NCBI GenBank assembly: GCA_964036665.1
Contig: OZ038527.1
Coordinates: 20,482,221 to 20,546,220 of the forward strand
Length of the DNA stretch: 64,000 bases
Direction of reading: 5' to 3'
Source: Gordius sp. MW1
Taxonomy: Eukaryota > Nematomorpha > Gordioida > Gordea > Gordiidae
Positions 44,835 through 56,363 of this stretch are shown here, piece after piece. Position 1 is the stretch's first letter. The number at the start of each line of letters is the position of its first letter. The translations under genes and the position numbers were made by a program. The notes under the pieces were generated by a model that was not told the origin of the DNA, did no database searches, and saw only the letters and a list, made by a program, of their open reading frames with translations.

Positions 44835-45077
44835 CTTGAATGTTCCAGGAGGATCTGGTACTTCCCGCTGACATTGTTGGCAACTATTCGTTCACAAAAT
44901 AATATAGCCGTTGCTCTAGCCTCTTCCGGAATGGCTGCCACATTATTATTCGGTATAAAAACGGCTCATTCAGCATCGTCCATTACAGTGAATCCAATAT
45001 GCAACATTTCCAGAACATTTAGAGTGGGTAAAGTATTACAGAAGTGAAAACTTATTATTTGGGATGAATACACAATG
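44835..45077 (+). pseudogene. Helitron PIF1-like helicase, segment 1
   Basis: Reads LLATIRSQNNIAVALASSGM, AATLLFGIKTAHSA, CNISRTF, a stop, then KLIIWDEYTM. The IIWDE is the Walker B box of SF1 helicases of the PIF1 type. The Walker A segment before it is lost around the 44384 MITE junction. The reading frame breaks off at the Met where a second MITE is inserted. Confidence 0.8.
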
Positions 45078-46097
45078 TAGAGTCCTGCATGGGCCGGTTT
45101 TTGCCGGCCCAGCCCAACCCAACCCATCTTCAGGTCGACCCAGCCCAACCCACCCCATGCTCACAAACTTTTTCTTAAGCCCAACCCAGCCCATGCCTAA
45201 CAAAACCCAGCCCAGCCCATCTTAAATATTTTTTCTTCCTAATTTTTAGCACAAGCATGCCTCTTTAAATGACTTGTACCTAAAAAAAGTTTATATTTAA
45301 TAGATATTGGATTTAATAGTCAATTTTGTTTTACCTATTTTGACGTTATGACTATAGATAGCATTACAGAACCTGCATTTAACTTTTCCTGTTGGTTTGT
45401 TGTTATTTCCTACTTCCAACATATACTTTCCATATATTTGAGGTGCTTTTAGCACTGTCGTTATCAATATATTTAAAAGTTGGCGGTTTTATCATGTTAA
45501 TAGAATAAAATAAATTAGTAAAATGCGAAGCGACGGATGTTAATTAAAATTTAGAATTGCAAAACCTAAAAGAAAAAAGTCAGCTAAATACGCAGAACTT
45601 AATTCCTCACTCCTTTTCTGCCCTATAGTCACCACTACCCTTGCAACAATAGGGCCTAAAACCCAAGGCCTCCTGAAAGAATTGGGGCGCCGTATAGCTG
45701 CCAATACCCTTGACAAAAGGGAAACTTTTTTTTTAAAACAGAAAATCGGAATTATAATTTGTCATTACAACGCGATCGCAATTTTTGAATGTTTACCTCG
45801 CATATAATTTTTATAGTATATATAGTTTCACTTAATAAAAGATATCATTAAATAAAAAAAAAAAAAAAAAATTAGAATTTGAATTAATATACTAATTTTA
45901 AAATTAATTTTTATTATTCAACAATTCTCAGCCCAGCCCATCAAATTTATTTTAGCCCAACCCAGCCCAGCCCATTAAAATATATTATATCTTAAGCCAG
46001 CCCAGCCCATTAAAACATTTATTTTCCTCGACCCAGCCCAGCCCAACCCATCATGGGCTGGGCGGGTTGATGGGTTTACTGCCCATGCAGGACTCTA
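45078..46097. mobile_element. hAT-type MITE with CCCAGCCCAACCC arrays
   Basis: A 1020-bp element has ends TAGAGTCCTGCATGGGC / GCCCATGCAGGACTCTA, near-perfect, and a perfect 8-bp duplication acacaatg (45070-45077 and 46098-46105). The arms are CCCAACCCAGCCCA-type repeats and the core is AT-rich. It interrupts the Helitron helicase between WDEYTM and AHKISLKALN. Confidence 0.9.
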
Positions 46098-46760
46098 ACA
46101 CAATGGCCCATAAAATATCGCTCAAAGCTCTCAATTAGTTATTGCAAGATTTCAAAGAACCCTCAAACCTTTTGATAACGCAATATTATTCTTGCGGGAG
46201 ATTTCTGGCAAACTTTACCGGAGCTCCCACGATCCACCCCTGCGGACTAAATCAATGTCTGCCTCAATATTCAATTTTGCTGCATTATGTCAAAACGTGA
46301 CATAACTACTAATCTGTGTGCAGTATAGTATTACAAAATCATCCAGCAGGTGAGATAATTTCCCATCAGTTGTTAGAAATTGGAAAGATATCTGCTTAGG
46401 ACGGATTTCTTTCAATTTTGTTCCAAAACTGCTTTGAAAAAGTGTTTCCAAATATTAACGCCCACTATCGTGATCGACTTTGGCTATGCCAACGGGCTAT
46501 TCTCGCCCCCGATAATAAAGATGTCCACGAGCTTAACAATTTTATTCTGTCTAACATTCAAGGCAATCCAATTATTTACAAATTGGTTGATACTGTTATT
46601 GTTACTGATGTCGCTGTTAATTATCAAATCGAATTTTTAAATTCAAATGATCTGGTAGGGATACCACCTCATATTCTGCATTTGAAAATTGGCCTACCGA
46701 GTATCGTGATGGGCAATATCAATCAAAACTTGCAGATTTCAGCCTCGCTGTTAAGCGCTT
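46098..46760 (+). pseudogene. Helitron PIF1-like helicase, segment 2
   Basis: Continues the helicase with AHKISLKALN, then, past a degraded stretch, CFEKVFPNINAHYRDRLWLC, QRAILAPDNKDVHELNNFIL, EFLNSNDLVGIPPHILHLKI and a stop after SASLLSA (46760). These blocks are the conserved C-terminal part of Helitron helicases. ATILTGP is readable just after. Dead. Confidence 0.8.
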
Positions 46761-47932
46761 GATGTGCTACAAAGCCACGATTTTAACTGGACCTGTGCAT
46801 TTTTAAATTTTATAACAGGTATAACTGTATATATCTTTAACCTATCTAGTAATGCCAATATGTTTATCGCAAAATCTTCCCCACCAACCATATCAATCTT
46901 TCAGCTTTATTTTTATTCAGCTTAATTTTGGCTAAATTTAAGCATAGTTTTCTTTCTTCATCACCTGTAATCAATTTTTTAATTTATTAAGATTATGGTT
47001 AAAATTTCAAAAAATTATCATTCTACCCCTCCCTAAATCATTATCGCCCCGCTCTAATTCCAATGCTGGCTGCCTATAAATATATCATAAGTCCCTCTTT
47101 CACTTTACTTGCAGATCTAAACTTATTATATATATTAATTTTTTTACTTTATATTTCTTAAGCCATTATCTTTATACTGGTTTTATTATAATCAAACCTC
47201 ACCTATGAATGACACCATCACCTGATCAAAATTTTACTAGGCATAACGATATAACTATACTTTTAAAAAAATTTCCTCGTACATAAATATTTCGCTTTCA
47301 TTATACTCGCGGAAATTTTTATTATTTTTAATTACTTCTGATTCAACCAAATATTGTATAAGCCTTCATTTAACCAAATTTAAAGAACATTTTGAGATAT
47401 CTCTTTATTTTAATACTAGATTTTAGACTATGGCATTACATTATTATAAACGTTGTACTAAAATATTTATTCCACATTGTCGAACATTATAATTGACTTT
47501 GATACACCAGTGGTTTATAACATTTTGTCACCCAATCATGCATATTATCATTAACATCGCACATTTTAACCTATAAAATTAACAAATACCCTGTAAGTAT
47601 TTAAAACCGCTACAAATCTATTTTATTTAATTATGAATAAATATGCCTTTTCCTATTATTTAATTAAATAATATTTATTTCAATAATATAGCATTATATT
47701 TTTTACACCATAAACTCTCCTACTGATGACCCAAGATTTTTCAAATATGTTCTATTAATTCATACAAATTATTTATTTAATTAGGGACTAAGCCAAAGCA
47801 ACGCTTGACCGGGCACGGCTAGTAATTAGATAAAATTGGCTGCAATGGCTAACTATTTTTTTATCACCTTATCGACTTAGTGCTTGCTGAGCGAGTGCCT
47901 CTAAAAGCATTAGATTATATCATGAGTCGACC

Positions 47933-48205
47933 CATAGACTAATAGACTGCTCATTCCCTTTTAAAAAGTCTGCCCCATTTAGGCAGCCATTTTAATAAGT
48001 GAAACATAAATTTTGGCCAATTTATATGGTTTGATAAATTTTTAAAATTGCTATAATGATTAAAATGGGTTGTTTCATGTAATAAGATCAACGATTATTG
48101 TCCAATGCAATCCATCGCTATACAAACTCTTTTTCACTTATTAAAATGGCGGTCGTTATTGGCAACACTTTTTTGCGTGAATATATAAGAGATGAGCAGT
48201 CTATG
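47933..48205. mobile_element. MITE, CATAGACTA family
   Basis: A 273-bp element begins CATAGACTAATAGACTGC and ends GAGCAGTCTATG. Flanks are agtcgacc / agtcgaca (7/8). Sub-terminal inverted repeats (CCATTTTAATAAGTGAAA / TTTCACTTATTAAAATGG) make it a hairpin. Same family as 39755-41369 and 61423-61855. Confidence 0.85.
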
Positions 48206-48219
48206 AGTCGACACTCATG

Positions 48220-48359
48220 CATGGGTGTAGCCCCCCCCCCCTCCTAAATGTCCAAAAACCCTTAAAAATTAAAAAAAAGACTTATGTTTGCCCCCCCCCC
48301 CTAATTGAGCCTTTAAAATTTTCGCCCCCCCCCCAATCCAAAACCTGGCTACGCTTATG
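48220..48359. mobile_element. MITE, CATGGGYGTAGCC family with C tracts
   Basis: A 140-bp element has ends CATGGGTGTAGCC / GGCTACGCTTATG and a perfect 8-bp duplication cactcatg (48212-48219 and 48360-48367). Its interior has three C tracts. It landed a few bases beyond the CATAGACTA MITE. Confidence 0.85.
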
Positions 48360-48367
48360 CACTCATG

Positions 48368-48963
48368 GTACACCTTTGAAATCCTTTAGCCATTAAATCA
48401 CATTGTGCATTTGTTTTGCCATTTACATAACGAATACCCGTCAAAGTAGCAGAATGATGAAAAAGTAGCAGAATAATATTTTTTTAGATAATCAAGATAT
48501 TAGAATTAAATCTCAAATGGGGAGGGAATTTCTGATGTATTCCTAACCAGAACCCTAACCCTAACAATCTTGATGAATCCTGACGATATCTGACCAATTT
48601 GGCTGCTATTTTTCTGCTACTTTGACCGGGTGCCTTACATAACCTTTCACATTATAAAGTTAAAGTTAATAGGTAAATTCTAATCCACTGACTTCTCGGT
48701 GCGATTTTGCACTACACAATAATATATGAGCCTAAGCTTTATTAATATAAAAAATTTTTATGCCTTAATTATTAAGCTGATAAAATAAATATTTAAGGTG
48801 GGATCTTATAGAATTGTTTTCTTTTTGAATGTATGACTATTTATTTTAATCATGTATATACAATTTATTGAAAGCCTCAAAACCTTTATAACACTATTCC
48901 AGTAACAATGCTACTTTTATGGGTGTTTTTAGAACGTGTGCAACTAATTACTTAGGTTATGAA
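48368..48963. other. intronic DNA, nothing recognised
   Basis: AT-rich. CCTAACCCTAACCC near 48550 is too short to be telomeric. Confidence 0.4.
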
Positions 48964-50830
48964 TAGAGCTGTTAAAGTTATTTTTCAACAGTAAACAATT
49001 AAGTTACAGTTACGTTAAAAAAGGAAACTAATTACAGCTACAGTCACATTTTTTCAAAAGTTGAATACAGTTCCAGTTACTTACCTGATGGAACTAGTTA
49101 CATTAAAAGCTACCAAGATAAATTTAAAAAAACAGCAATTTTTTTACACATAATTTATTCACATACTAGAATAAAATCATGATTCAATTATAAAACGTTT
49201 TATTCTATATTGTAGTTTAATAAGCTAGTCGGTTTTAACTAAATATTAGTTTACCAACACTAAATAGGCACTCGACGGAGACGCTGGATGGTAGGAGTAC
49301 ATTAAATTTAATAAAAAGCTTCAATTAGAGAAAATTATCATATATTTAGATTTAAACAACAAATGGCGTAATGATCAAAATTTAGATGTAAATTTAGCAA
49401 AAATATTAATTCGGTATAGGATATATTAAGTAAATTCATATTTACGAAAATAATAAATCGTGTTACTCATAATTTTCCAATAGTATTATGGATTATATTT
49501 AATCAGCGAAGGAAATTTAAAGGGTTGAACACAATAGAGAACTGCAAATTCACTTTTTTTCAACCCGAACCCGACCCGAAATCATTCTCAAATTTTCTAC
49601 CCGGACCCCACCCGACCCGAAATCATTTTCAAATTTTCTACCCGGACCCGACCCGACCCGAAATCATTTTCAAATTTTCTACCCGAACCCGACCCGACCC
49701 GAAAATTTTTTAAAACAAATTACTTTCGAGCGTGAAAATTGCTGTGTGTAAAATTACATCGACAAATAAACACCATGATGATTTGTATTCTTTAAAGGGG
49801 ATGGTGAAAAAAAAACTCATATTTATTTATCTATATTTTGTCCTAATATCAAGTAAACTGCTCCTATGTTATAGACTTGAGAAAACTATTTAACATCCAT
49901 TTATTGTTATTATGAAACCATTATTATATAGCTGATTATGATCAATATAGTAAATATGATGAAATTTAAGTGATTGTTCAAATGTTTTAAGTTTGAAGTG
50001 CAATTTAAGATAAATTCATTTGATATGAAACTTAAAAATAATTATGAGTTGTTATAAAAAAAATATTATATAATTATAAATTTGCAAATGAAACATATAT
50101 AAAATTATAACTTACTTTTAAGTTAACTTTTGAATATGTATTAAATGTAATTTAAATTAACGATGAGGATTAGCTAAAACTTCCCGGTTAACACTAAAAA
50201 AATTTAAAATATAACTTTATTGAAATAATTTACCTTTTAATAGTCAAATTAAAAACAGGAGTAATTTATGTAGTTTGAATTAGTGATGAGAATTAGCTAG
50301 CACTTCAGAGTTAGGAGTTTTAAAAGTTAAAAAAAGAGAATGATCCAAATTAGTTGTACATTTCGATATTTAAAAACACTCTATGCTTAGCAATTAACAT
50401 TAATTAAAAATATAGGTCTCGCTTGTTTTTTACAATGTATAAACCTTGGACTCGACTCTACAAATTTGACCCGACCCGAAAGCATTTTCAAATTTTCTAC
50501 CCGGACCCGACCCGACACGAAAGCATTTTCAAATTTTCTACCCGGACCCGACCCGAAATCATTTTCAAATTTTCTACCCGAACCCGACCCGAAGTCGGGT
50601 CTGGTCGGGTCCGGGTCACCCGTGCAGTTCTCTAGCACAAACTAAACATGTAAATATATTATTTAAATAAATTTTTTAAATTTTGTTTAAAGTAACTGTA
50701 ACTTTTTTTGAAAAATTACTGAATTAATATAACTAACTGGTACCGTTCCTTTGAAGTCAAAGTAACTGATTACAGTTACTTTTTGAAGAAAAGGAACTAG
50801 TTCCAAAATCTTGTTATACATGTAGCCAGT
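48964..50830. mobile_element. fragmented hAT-type element, TAGAGCTGTT / GTTACAGTTAC repeats
   Basis: The left end TAGAGCTGTTAAAGTT matches the terminus of 39576-42949. GTTACAGTTACG and AACTAGTTACA motifs recur at 48990-49110 and in inverse at 50690-50800. The right terminus is not recognisable. Another MITE (49535-50634) is nested inside. Confidence 0.55.
49535..50634. mobile_element. hAT-type MITE with CCCGACCCGAAA arrays
   Basis: A 1.1-kb element has ends TAGAGAACTGCAAATTC / GTGCAGTTCTCTA. The left arm has four CCCGACCCGAAATCATTTTC units. The right arm (50455-50600) has similar units, then an inverted GGGTCGGGTC. The flanks match only weakly (5/8). It is the same family as 16095-16935, whose ends pair with it in inverse order. 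Short open frames here only follow the repeat. Confidence 0.75.
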
Positions 50831-51654
50831 TGCTAAATGATGTACTCATGAATAATGATAAAAAGTATCCACTCGTACCTGTCAGGTTTGTATAACAATT
50901 TAATAAACATGCGAGGAAGTTATGAAAGATCTGATGACGGTTATATTAGAGTGCAAAGATATTTGTTTATTCAAAGATTACATATTTCTGCCAATGCTAA
51001 CTAAGGTTCCGTCCAAGTTTAAATATGTAAATTATAAATTGCTATGCAATTTATGGACTCGCTCTTCGTTTTCCGTCCCTCCGTCCGTTGTCCAACTTGT
51101 AATTTTTGCATAATTGACGTGGAGATTTTTAATGGCTGTGGACTTATATGTTTATGTTTATAAAGTTCTTGAATAAAATGGTTAGCCATTTTAATTTTTT
51201 TCCAAACAATTCATTTATATAAAAACATATACAAGTTAGGGAAATTTAAAAGTCGAGACATGTCGGATTTCGAGACGAGACCGATATTATAAACCGAGAC
51301 GAGATTGAAACACTAGTTCCTCAAATCTAAATCATAACTATAACTTCAGCTATTATTCTGTAAAACTCATCGCCAACACTTTTAAATAGACTGTCAGAGA
51401 TGCAATGTTATGTATTAGTGGAATCACCTTTCATATCTTAATCTTAAGTTTAATTTTGCCATTGTTTGTATGTTAATGATATATAATAGCTGATAAGTTT
51501 ATCTATAATTTATAAATTTGTTAATTATTATATTTAAGCGGGCCATCTAGTTCGTTATAAAAAGCCTTCTAACATGCGTTAATTTTCTTTGTAGAAAATT
51601 TGCAATCACTTTAAGCATTTTGTCGATTTTTATCTACCATTTAATATAAACCGT
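50831..51654. other. intronic DNA with two repeat fragments
   Basis: No gene. The stretch 51035-51100 repeats the GCTATGCAATTTATGG / CCGTCCGTTGTCC block seen at 10435-10490. The stretch 51250-51315 (GTCGAGACATGTCGGATTTC, GAGACGAGACCG...) is related in inverse to 41438-41530 and probably marks another MITE end. Confidence 0.45.
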
Positions 51655-51975
51655 CATGGGCGTACCCAGGTTTTAAATTAGGGGGGGGGGCAGAAATTTT
51701 TTTTCCTAAAAGCAAAAAAAAAAAGTCTCCACTATCCAAAAATTTTCCTGAGAGCAAAAAAAAAGCAACTGCCCTAAATTAGGCAGTGTGGGCAGCCAGA
51801 CCCCCTCCCCCCTGGCAAATTAGGGGGGGGGGGCAGGGGGTCCGGCTGCCACCCTCCGGCTAATTAGGGGGGGGGCAAGACATAATTTTTTTTGTTAGGG
51901 TTTTTGTATTGAATTTTTTTTTAATTAGGGGAGGGGCGCGCCCCCCCCCCCCCCCCCCTCCTGCGTACGCTCATG
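51655..51975. mobile_element. MITE, CATGGGCGTACCCAGG family with G/C tracts
   Basis: A 321-bp element has ends CATGGGCGTACCCAGG / CCTGCGTACGCTCATG and a perfect 8-bp duplication taaaccgt (51647-51654 and 51976-51983). The interior has several G runs and one C run of about 20. It has an internal inverted duplication (AGGGGGGGG...GGCAGG..., CCCCTCCCCCCTGGC). Confidence 0.9.
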
Positions 51976-51983
51976 TAAACCGT

Positions 51984-54528
51984 TGTCCAAATACCTCATT
52001 AGTTCAATTATCAAATTAAATTATGTAATCAACAAAGTGGTAATTTTAATAAATTTGCAGTTGCCAGACTAACCAGATCTTCTAGGGTTGATTTTAAAAT
52101 CTAATTTATAAATTTTGTATAAGATTTATCATATACTATATTTGTAATAATCAACCGTTGCAAAAGATCATTTTTATAACGCTTCAAGTTACACCAGTTT
52201 TTTTAATATATATAATGACATCAACTTTTCTCAATTATGATGTTTTATTACTACAACTAGTTTATAGTAATAAAACCTATTAAAATTAGACAAACGCTGT
52301 ATAACAATTGTTTTAAACAAATCTTTACCATTAGCAAGTTTAAAGGAATAAAGTAAGTGGCTCAACAGATTAGACTTTAAATATTTATTATATAAGCAAA
52401 AGAAAGTTTAGACTTTAAATATTATATAGGCAAAAGAAAGTTTAATCTCTTTAGATTTGAAAGAGTACTTTTATATCAGGCAAAAGATCACAATTGAAAT
52501 CGTTAAATCCAACACGATTTCCATACACGGATCAATGCCATCCGTTTAGTTATAGCGCGTTTTTATATTTTTTTAGCCGTGTATGTAATTTTTTGTATAT
52601 CATCTAAAATTATCAAAATGATCTCCTTTAAAAAAAAAATTCTTAAAAACAAATGTTTTTATATAAACTCCCAACGGTTCGAAATTCCAATTATATTGTA
52701 ATTATGATTTTCTAATTATCATAACGTATTCTGAGTCCCCGAAAAATTAATAATCTCAATTGAATTTTAATGACACTAGATAGTCTATGCTCTAACATTA
52801 ACAAAGCAATTAAGCCAATTTTTTAAAGTATTTATTAATGAAAAAGAAACGAATGTAAATTATTCATTATACTACGATGACCCTGACTTACATAAAGGGT
52901 GGATTTTTAATATGGTAATAGAGAATTGTTATTAAAAATGGTAATCCACGAATAGGGGTTTCAATTAAATGAAAAATTTAATAACTGTTAAGAATATGTT
53001 TATTATTAAATCCAATTACATTGCCTAAATTAGCCCCTTTAATAATGAACGAAAGGCCTGGCCTGTTGATATCGATGGTACCTAATCTTGCGATCATTAA
53101 AGCAGCAATTGTATTATAATTGTTCTTTTATCGCTTTTACCGATCGCGGTACGTGAGGAATTATGTAATGAGGATATGGAATATTTGTTAACTGAAACAC
53201 GACAAAGTTATTGATATTATTTTGTAATACTACCGACGATCGTTTAACGATAATTTATTATGCGTGGATCGCAACATGTCAAACCTCGAATCTCATTAAA
53301 GACCAGGCTGGGATGATTGTTACACAACCATGTTTTAGTCCTAATTGCGTCAAAAAAATAATTAAAACATGACTGGGAATGGAAGGGAAAAAGCGTTTCA
53401 CCAAATTTATGGCGTGCCTTCCCGCGCCATATCTTTCGGTTTCGGCTGTCCCCGTGTCAAAGAAGCCTTTAATTTACGAAGTTAATTTAACAAAAGGGAC
53501 CATCCACCATAGAGAGACGATAAATTCTTTTGTTGATCCTATTGATATTTTACCAATAAATTAACAGCGCAACCAGCGCTTATATAAACCATTAAACCAT
53601 AATCCACCGTACCCATTTTTAATATAATTTACCATTTGGAAGCATACTTTTTTGGTGATATGGTCACGGGAATTTTAAACTATTTATGTTTAGGCCAAAC
53701 TATTACTACCTCTTTTTAATTGAAATTTTTTTATTAAGTCGATCGATTTTTTAATTTAAAATGTGAGTTTTGACATGCCACTATGTGTAATATGTGGCTA
53801 ACATTTTTAAAATCTCAATTATCTCCAGGCATCGTTGCTCGCAATGGAAGTCATATTATTTTGCTACATAATACCTCGCGTAAATCGTCCCAGCAAAGTC
53901 GTATTATAAATGTGACTGACTGATGCGTTTTAAAATCCTTTTAAATATATGGCTTATATGATGAAGAAAGATTTTTGCAATGACTATTAATGAGATTGCA
54001 ATATTAAAAATTAATAAATCTACGAAGCTTTTGCCATTAAAATTGTCACTTTTGAAAAGTGTCTTGATATTGAATAAAGAATTATAAAGTGTAAGCATAT
54101 TTGAAACTTGTAAAATCGTACTATAAATGCCGCTTAATTTAATTTATGGCCTTAAACTTAAATTAGTATTTAACCACTAATCTTACTGTCTATCAAGGAC
54201 AAAGGAATTTCAAATGCATCAGCTCGAATAAATCACGATATTTTCTTTAAAACACAACTCCAAAATATGAATTGCGGTCATAAATATTTATGTAAACTAA
54301 ATTTCATATTTAGTTCTTTGAATCATATATAAAAAAGAACCGATTGTCGAAGTTATTGGGGATGGATTGGGAAAAATAATACTACTAATTTTGTCGAGGG
54401 ATTTGATGGGATTATGATGACTATTGCGGTTACGCGCAATTAAACAAATTGGATGGGAAGGGCCTATGCTACTGCCGCTACGTGCATAGTCCGTATACCA
54501 CATAGCATAATTGACGCGTCTCAATTTT
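51984..54528. other. largely unique intron sequence
   Basis: No transposon is recognised here, unlike the rest of the intron. The stretch 52880-53600 is less AT-rich and contains several homeodomain-like TAATTA/TTAATGA cores and palindromes such as CGATCGCGGTACG. It includes a 61-codon open frame (53379-53564) with no family features. The lack of repeats makes it a candidate regulatory block. Confidence 0.4.
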
Positions 54529-54905
54529 ATAGTCGCGGGTAACATTAAAATTTTACCCGGTCACAGTCAAAATTTCACCTCATTCGAAGAGCGACAGTTA
54601 TTATGGGAAACAAGTGCGTGCATCATGTAAGCGGCGAAAATCGCCTTACAAAATTGAATCGCGAATTTTCATTGACCAAACGCAGGAAGAGATTGACAAA
54701 AAATGGGATCGACACGTCAAAAAATGTGGAAAAATCATCCCTTATTCCAAATGGATGCTTAAAAAATTTCCGCAAAGCGAGAAGTGCTCACATCAACAGG
54801 CACCTGCTGTTGCCCGATGATGACTTTTCGGAAACTTATCAAAAATTCGATCCAAAATTATTTTATCCAAATAATACGCATCCCAAAACCTCAAAGTATT
54901 GTTAG
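54529..54905 (+). pseudogene. unidentified gene-like fragment in two overlapping frames
   Basis: One frame, open after an in-frame TAG at 54526-54528 (which also gives a TTATAG acceptor), encodes about 97 residues. It includes YYGKQVRASCKRRKSPYK, FIDQTQEEIDKKWDRHVKKC and IIPYSKWMLKKFPQSEKC, and ends at 54820. A second frame carries on with LLPDDDFSETYQKFDPKLF and KTSKYC and a stop at 54905. Residue use looks protein-like, with spaced Cys and charged residues. A single frameshift would join the two. I do not recognise a family, and it could be chance. Confidence 0.35.
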
Positions 54906-55371
54906 TAAAATTTAAAATTACAACCTTTGTCCATTTACAGCTTAACATTTATCAGCACTTTTTATGAACAATCATATTTCTAAAATTTAAATTCATTAAA
55001 ATTGTGTCTTAATTTTTATGGGTTTAAATATCGACATCCAGCTCTTTAATATCTTCAAAGTTTAAAATCCTGATCTTAATGGTTTTTTATTGGGAATGGC
55101 CAAATATATTTTGAGGAAAAATATTTGAAAGTAATTTTAATAAATTAGACTAAAGTTAAAAACTATTTTATCTATCAGAGATCTTTAGCAAATTAGTTAT
55201 TTAGGATATATTATTATTTATTTAAGTTATAAATTTTTCATTTTATTAATTGCATGCCTTGGAATGAATTGATTACGACACGATATTTAATTACATTTAT
55301 TAATATTATAAAATATAAACGACTTTATTAATGTATAATGGATAAAATGTGTAAAAATTAAATATACATTT

Positions 55372-55525
55372 CATGGGCGTAGCCAGGATTGGAGCTAAAA
55401 GTGGGCAATAATGCTTTAGGAAGGGCAAAATAATCATTTTTTGAAATTGAAGCCATAAATTTATTAAATTTTATAAAATTTTGGATTTAGAGGTCCCTCC
55501 CAGACACCCCCAAGCTACGCCCATG
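55372..55525. mobile_element. MITE, CATGGGCGTAGCCAGG family
   Basis: A 154-bp element has ends CATGGGCGTAGCCAGG / AAGCTACGCCCATG. The body GGGCAAAATAATCATTTTTT matches the copy at 2772-2906. Flanks atacattt and attaattt (6/8) suggest an old 8-bp duplication. Confidence 0.75.
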
Positions 55526-56363
55526 ATTAATTTTAACGAATGTGCTTTTTCTTTTTCTCACTATTTTTAAAGGGTAAATACTGATTTTTGTTGTTTTTTG
55601 AGATAATAAGCCCTAAGTCACACTTTGATTTATGGCGTGGCATTACAACTACATGTTATTTTAATTCAACTTATCCTTACAAATCAAGTTGGTTTAACGT
55701 TTAGAATTTGTAAATAACCTATTTACAGCAAAAAATGTTCGCTAATAAATATAATTTATTACTTCATAATACATCCACTAAAATTTTCACAACTTGCATC
55801 ATCCACAAGCATTTGTTTAATTAAATTAATGCCTACAATGATGAAAATTTTTATTTTTTTCCTCTTCCTCAAAGCCTTAGTCCTGGTGTGTTGTGTGTGT
55901 TGTTTAGTGATTGCTAAGTATAATCTTAATTATATTAGCCTAATTTAAAATTAATAATTTTGACGTTTAAAATGGCGTTTTTTACTACATCGTTTCTAAT
56001 TACCCGCCGCACTATGCTATTCTAAACAAAGATGATATACATTTCATAATGTTTTTCTATGTATGGGTATGTATATAAACGGTGATAAGGAATAAATCGA
56101 TATTTTTCATTTAACTCAAGAAGACAGAAGATAAGCTCTCTTCGATCTAAGATAAAATTCGATTACTCTATACAATCAACTGTTATCTACATTAAATAAG
56201 GTCCCTAATTTTGGTTGACACTCACACTCTTTAACAGAACTTTACTCTTCTTTTGCGACGTAGTTGTTATGTTAACGTGCTAAATAAATGCCACTATAGC
56301 ATGTACCTCACACATCAAACGACTATATATGAGTATATATATCATAAATAGGAGGGATCTGAT
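55526..56363. other. intronic DNA, nothing recognised
   Basis: AT-rich with no gene or clear repeat. Confidence 0.4.

Larger units (their letters stand above)
43238..47821 (+). mobile_element. Helitron fossil (Rep-helicase) with two nested hAT MITEs
   Basis: Rep and helicase pieces run in order on the plus strand to about 46800. A 3' end reads AAGCAACGCTTGACCGGGC then ACGGCTAG|T at 47821, matching the CTAG|T end of Helitrons. Two hAT MITEs (44384-44834, 45078-46097) sit in the helicase and restore frame when removed. The 5' terminus could not be found. Between 46800 and 47770 only AT-rich decayed sequence remains. Confidence 0.75.

Noticed and set aside
54400..54500. Possible phospholipase A2-like stretch (DYDDYCGYA) before the unidentified fragment
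   Set aside because: The spacing of Cys and His does not match the PLA2 calcium loop or active site, and frames are broken. Resemblance is too slight.
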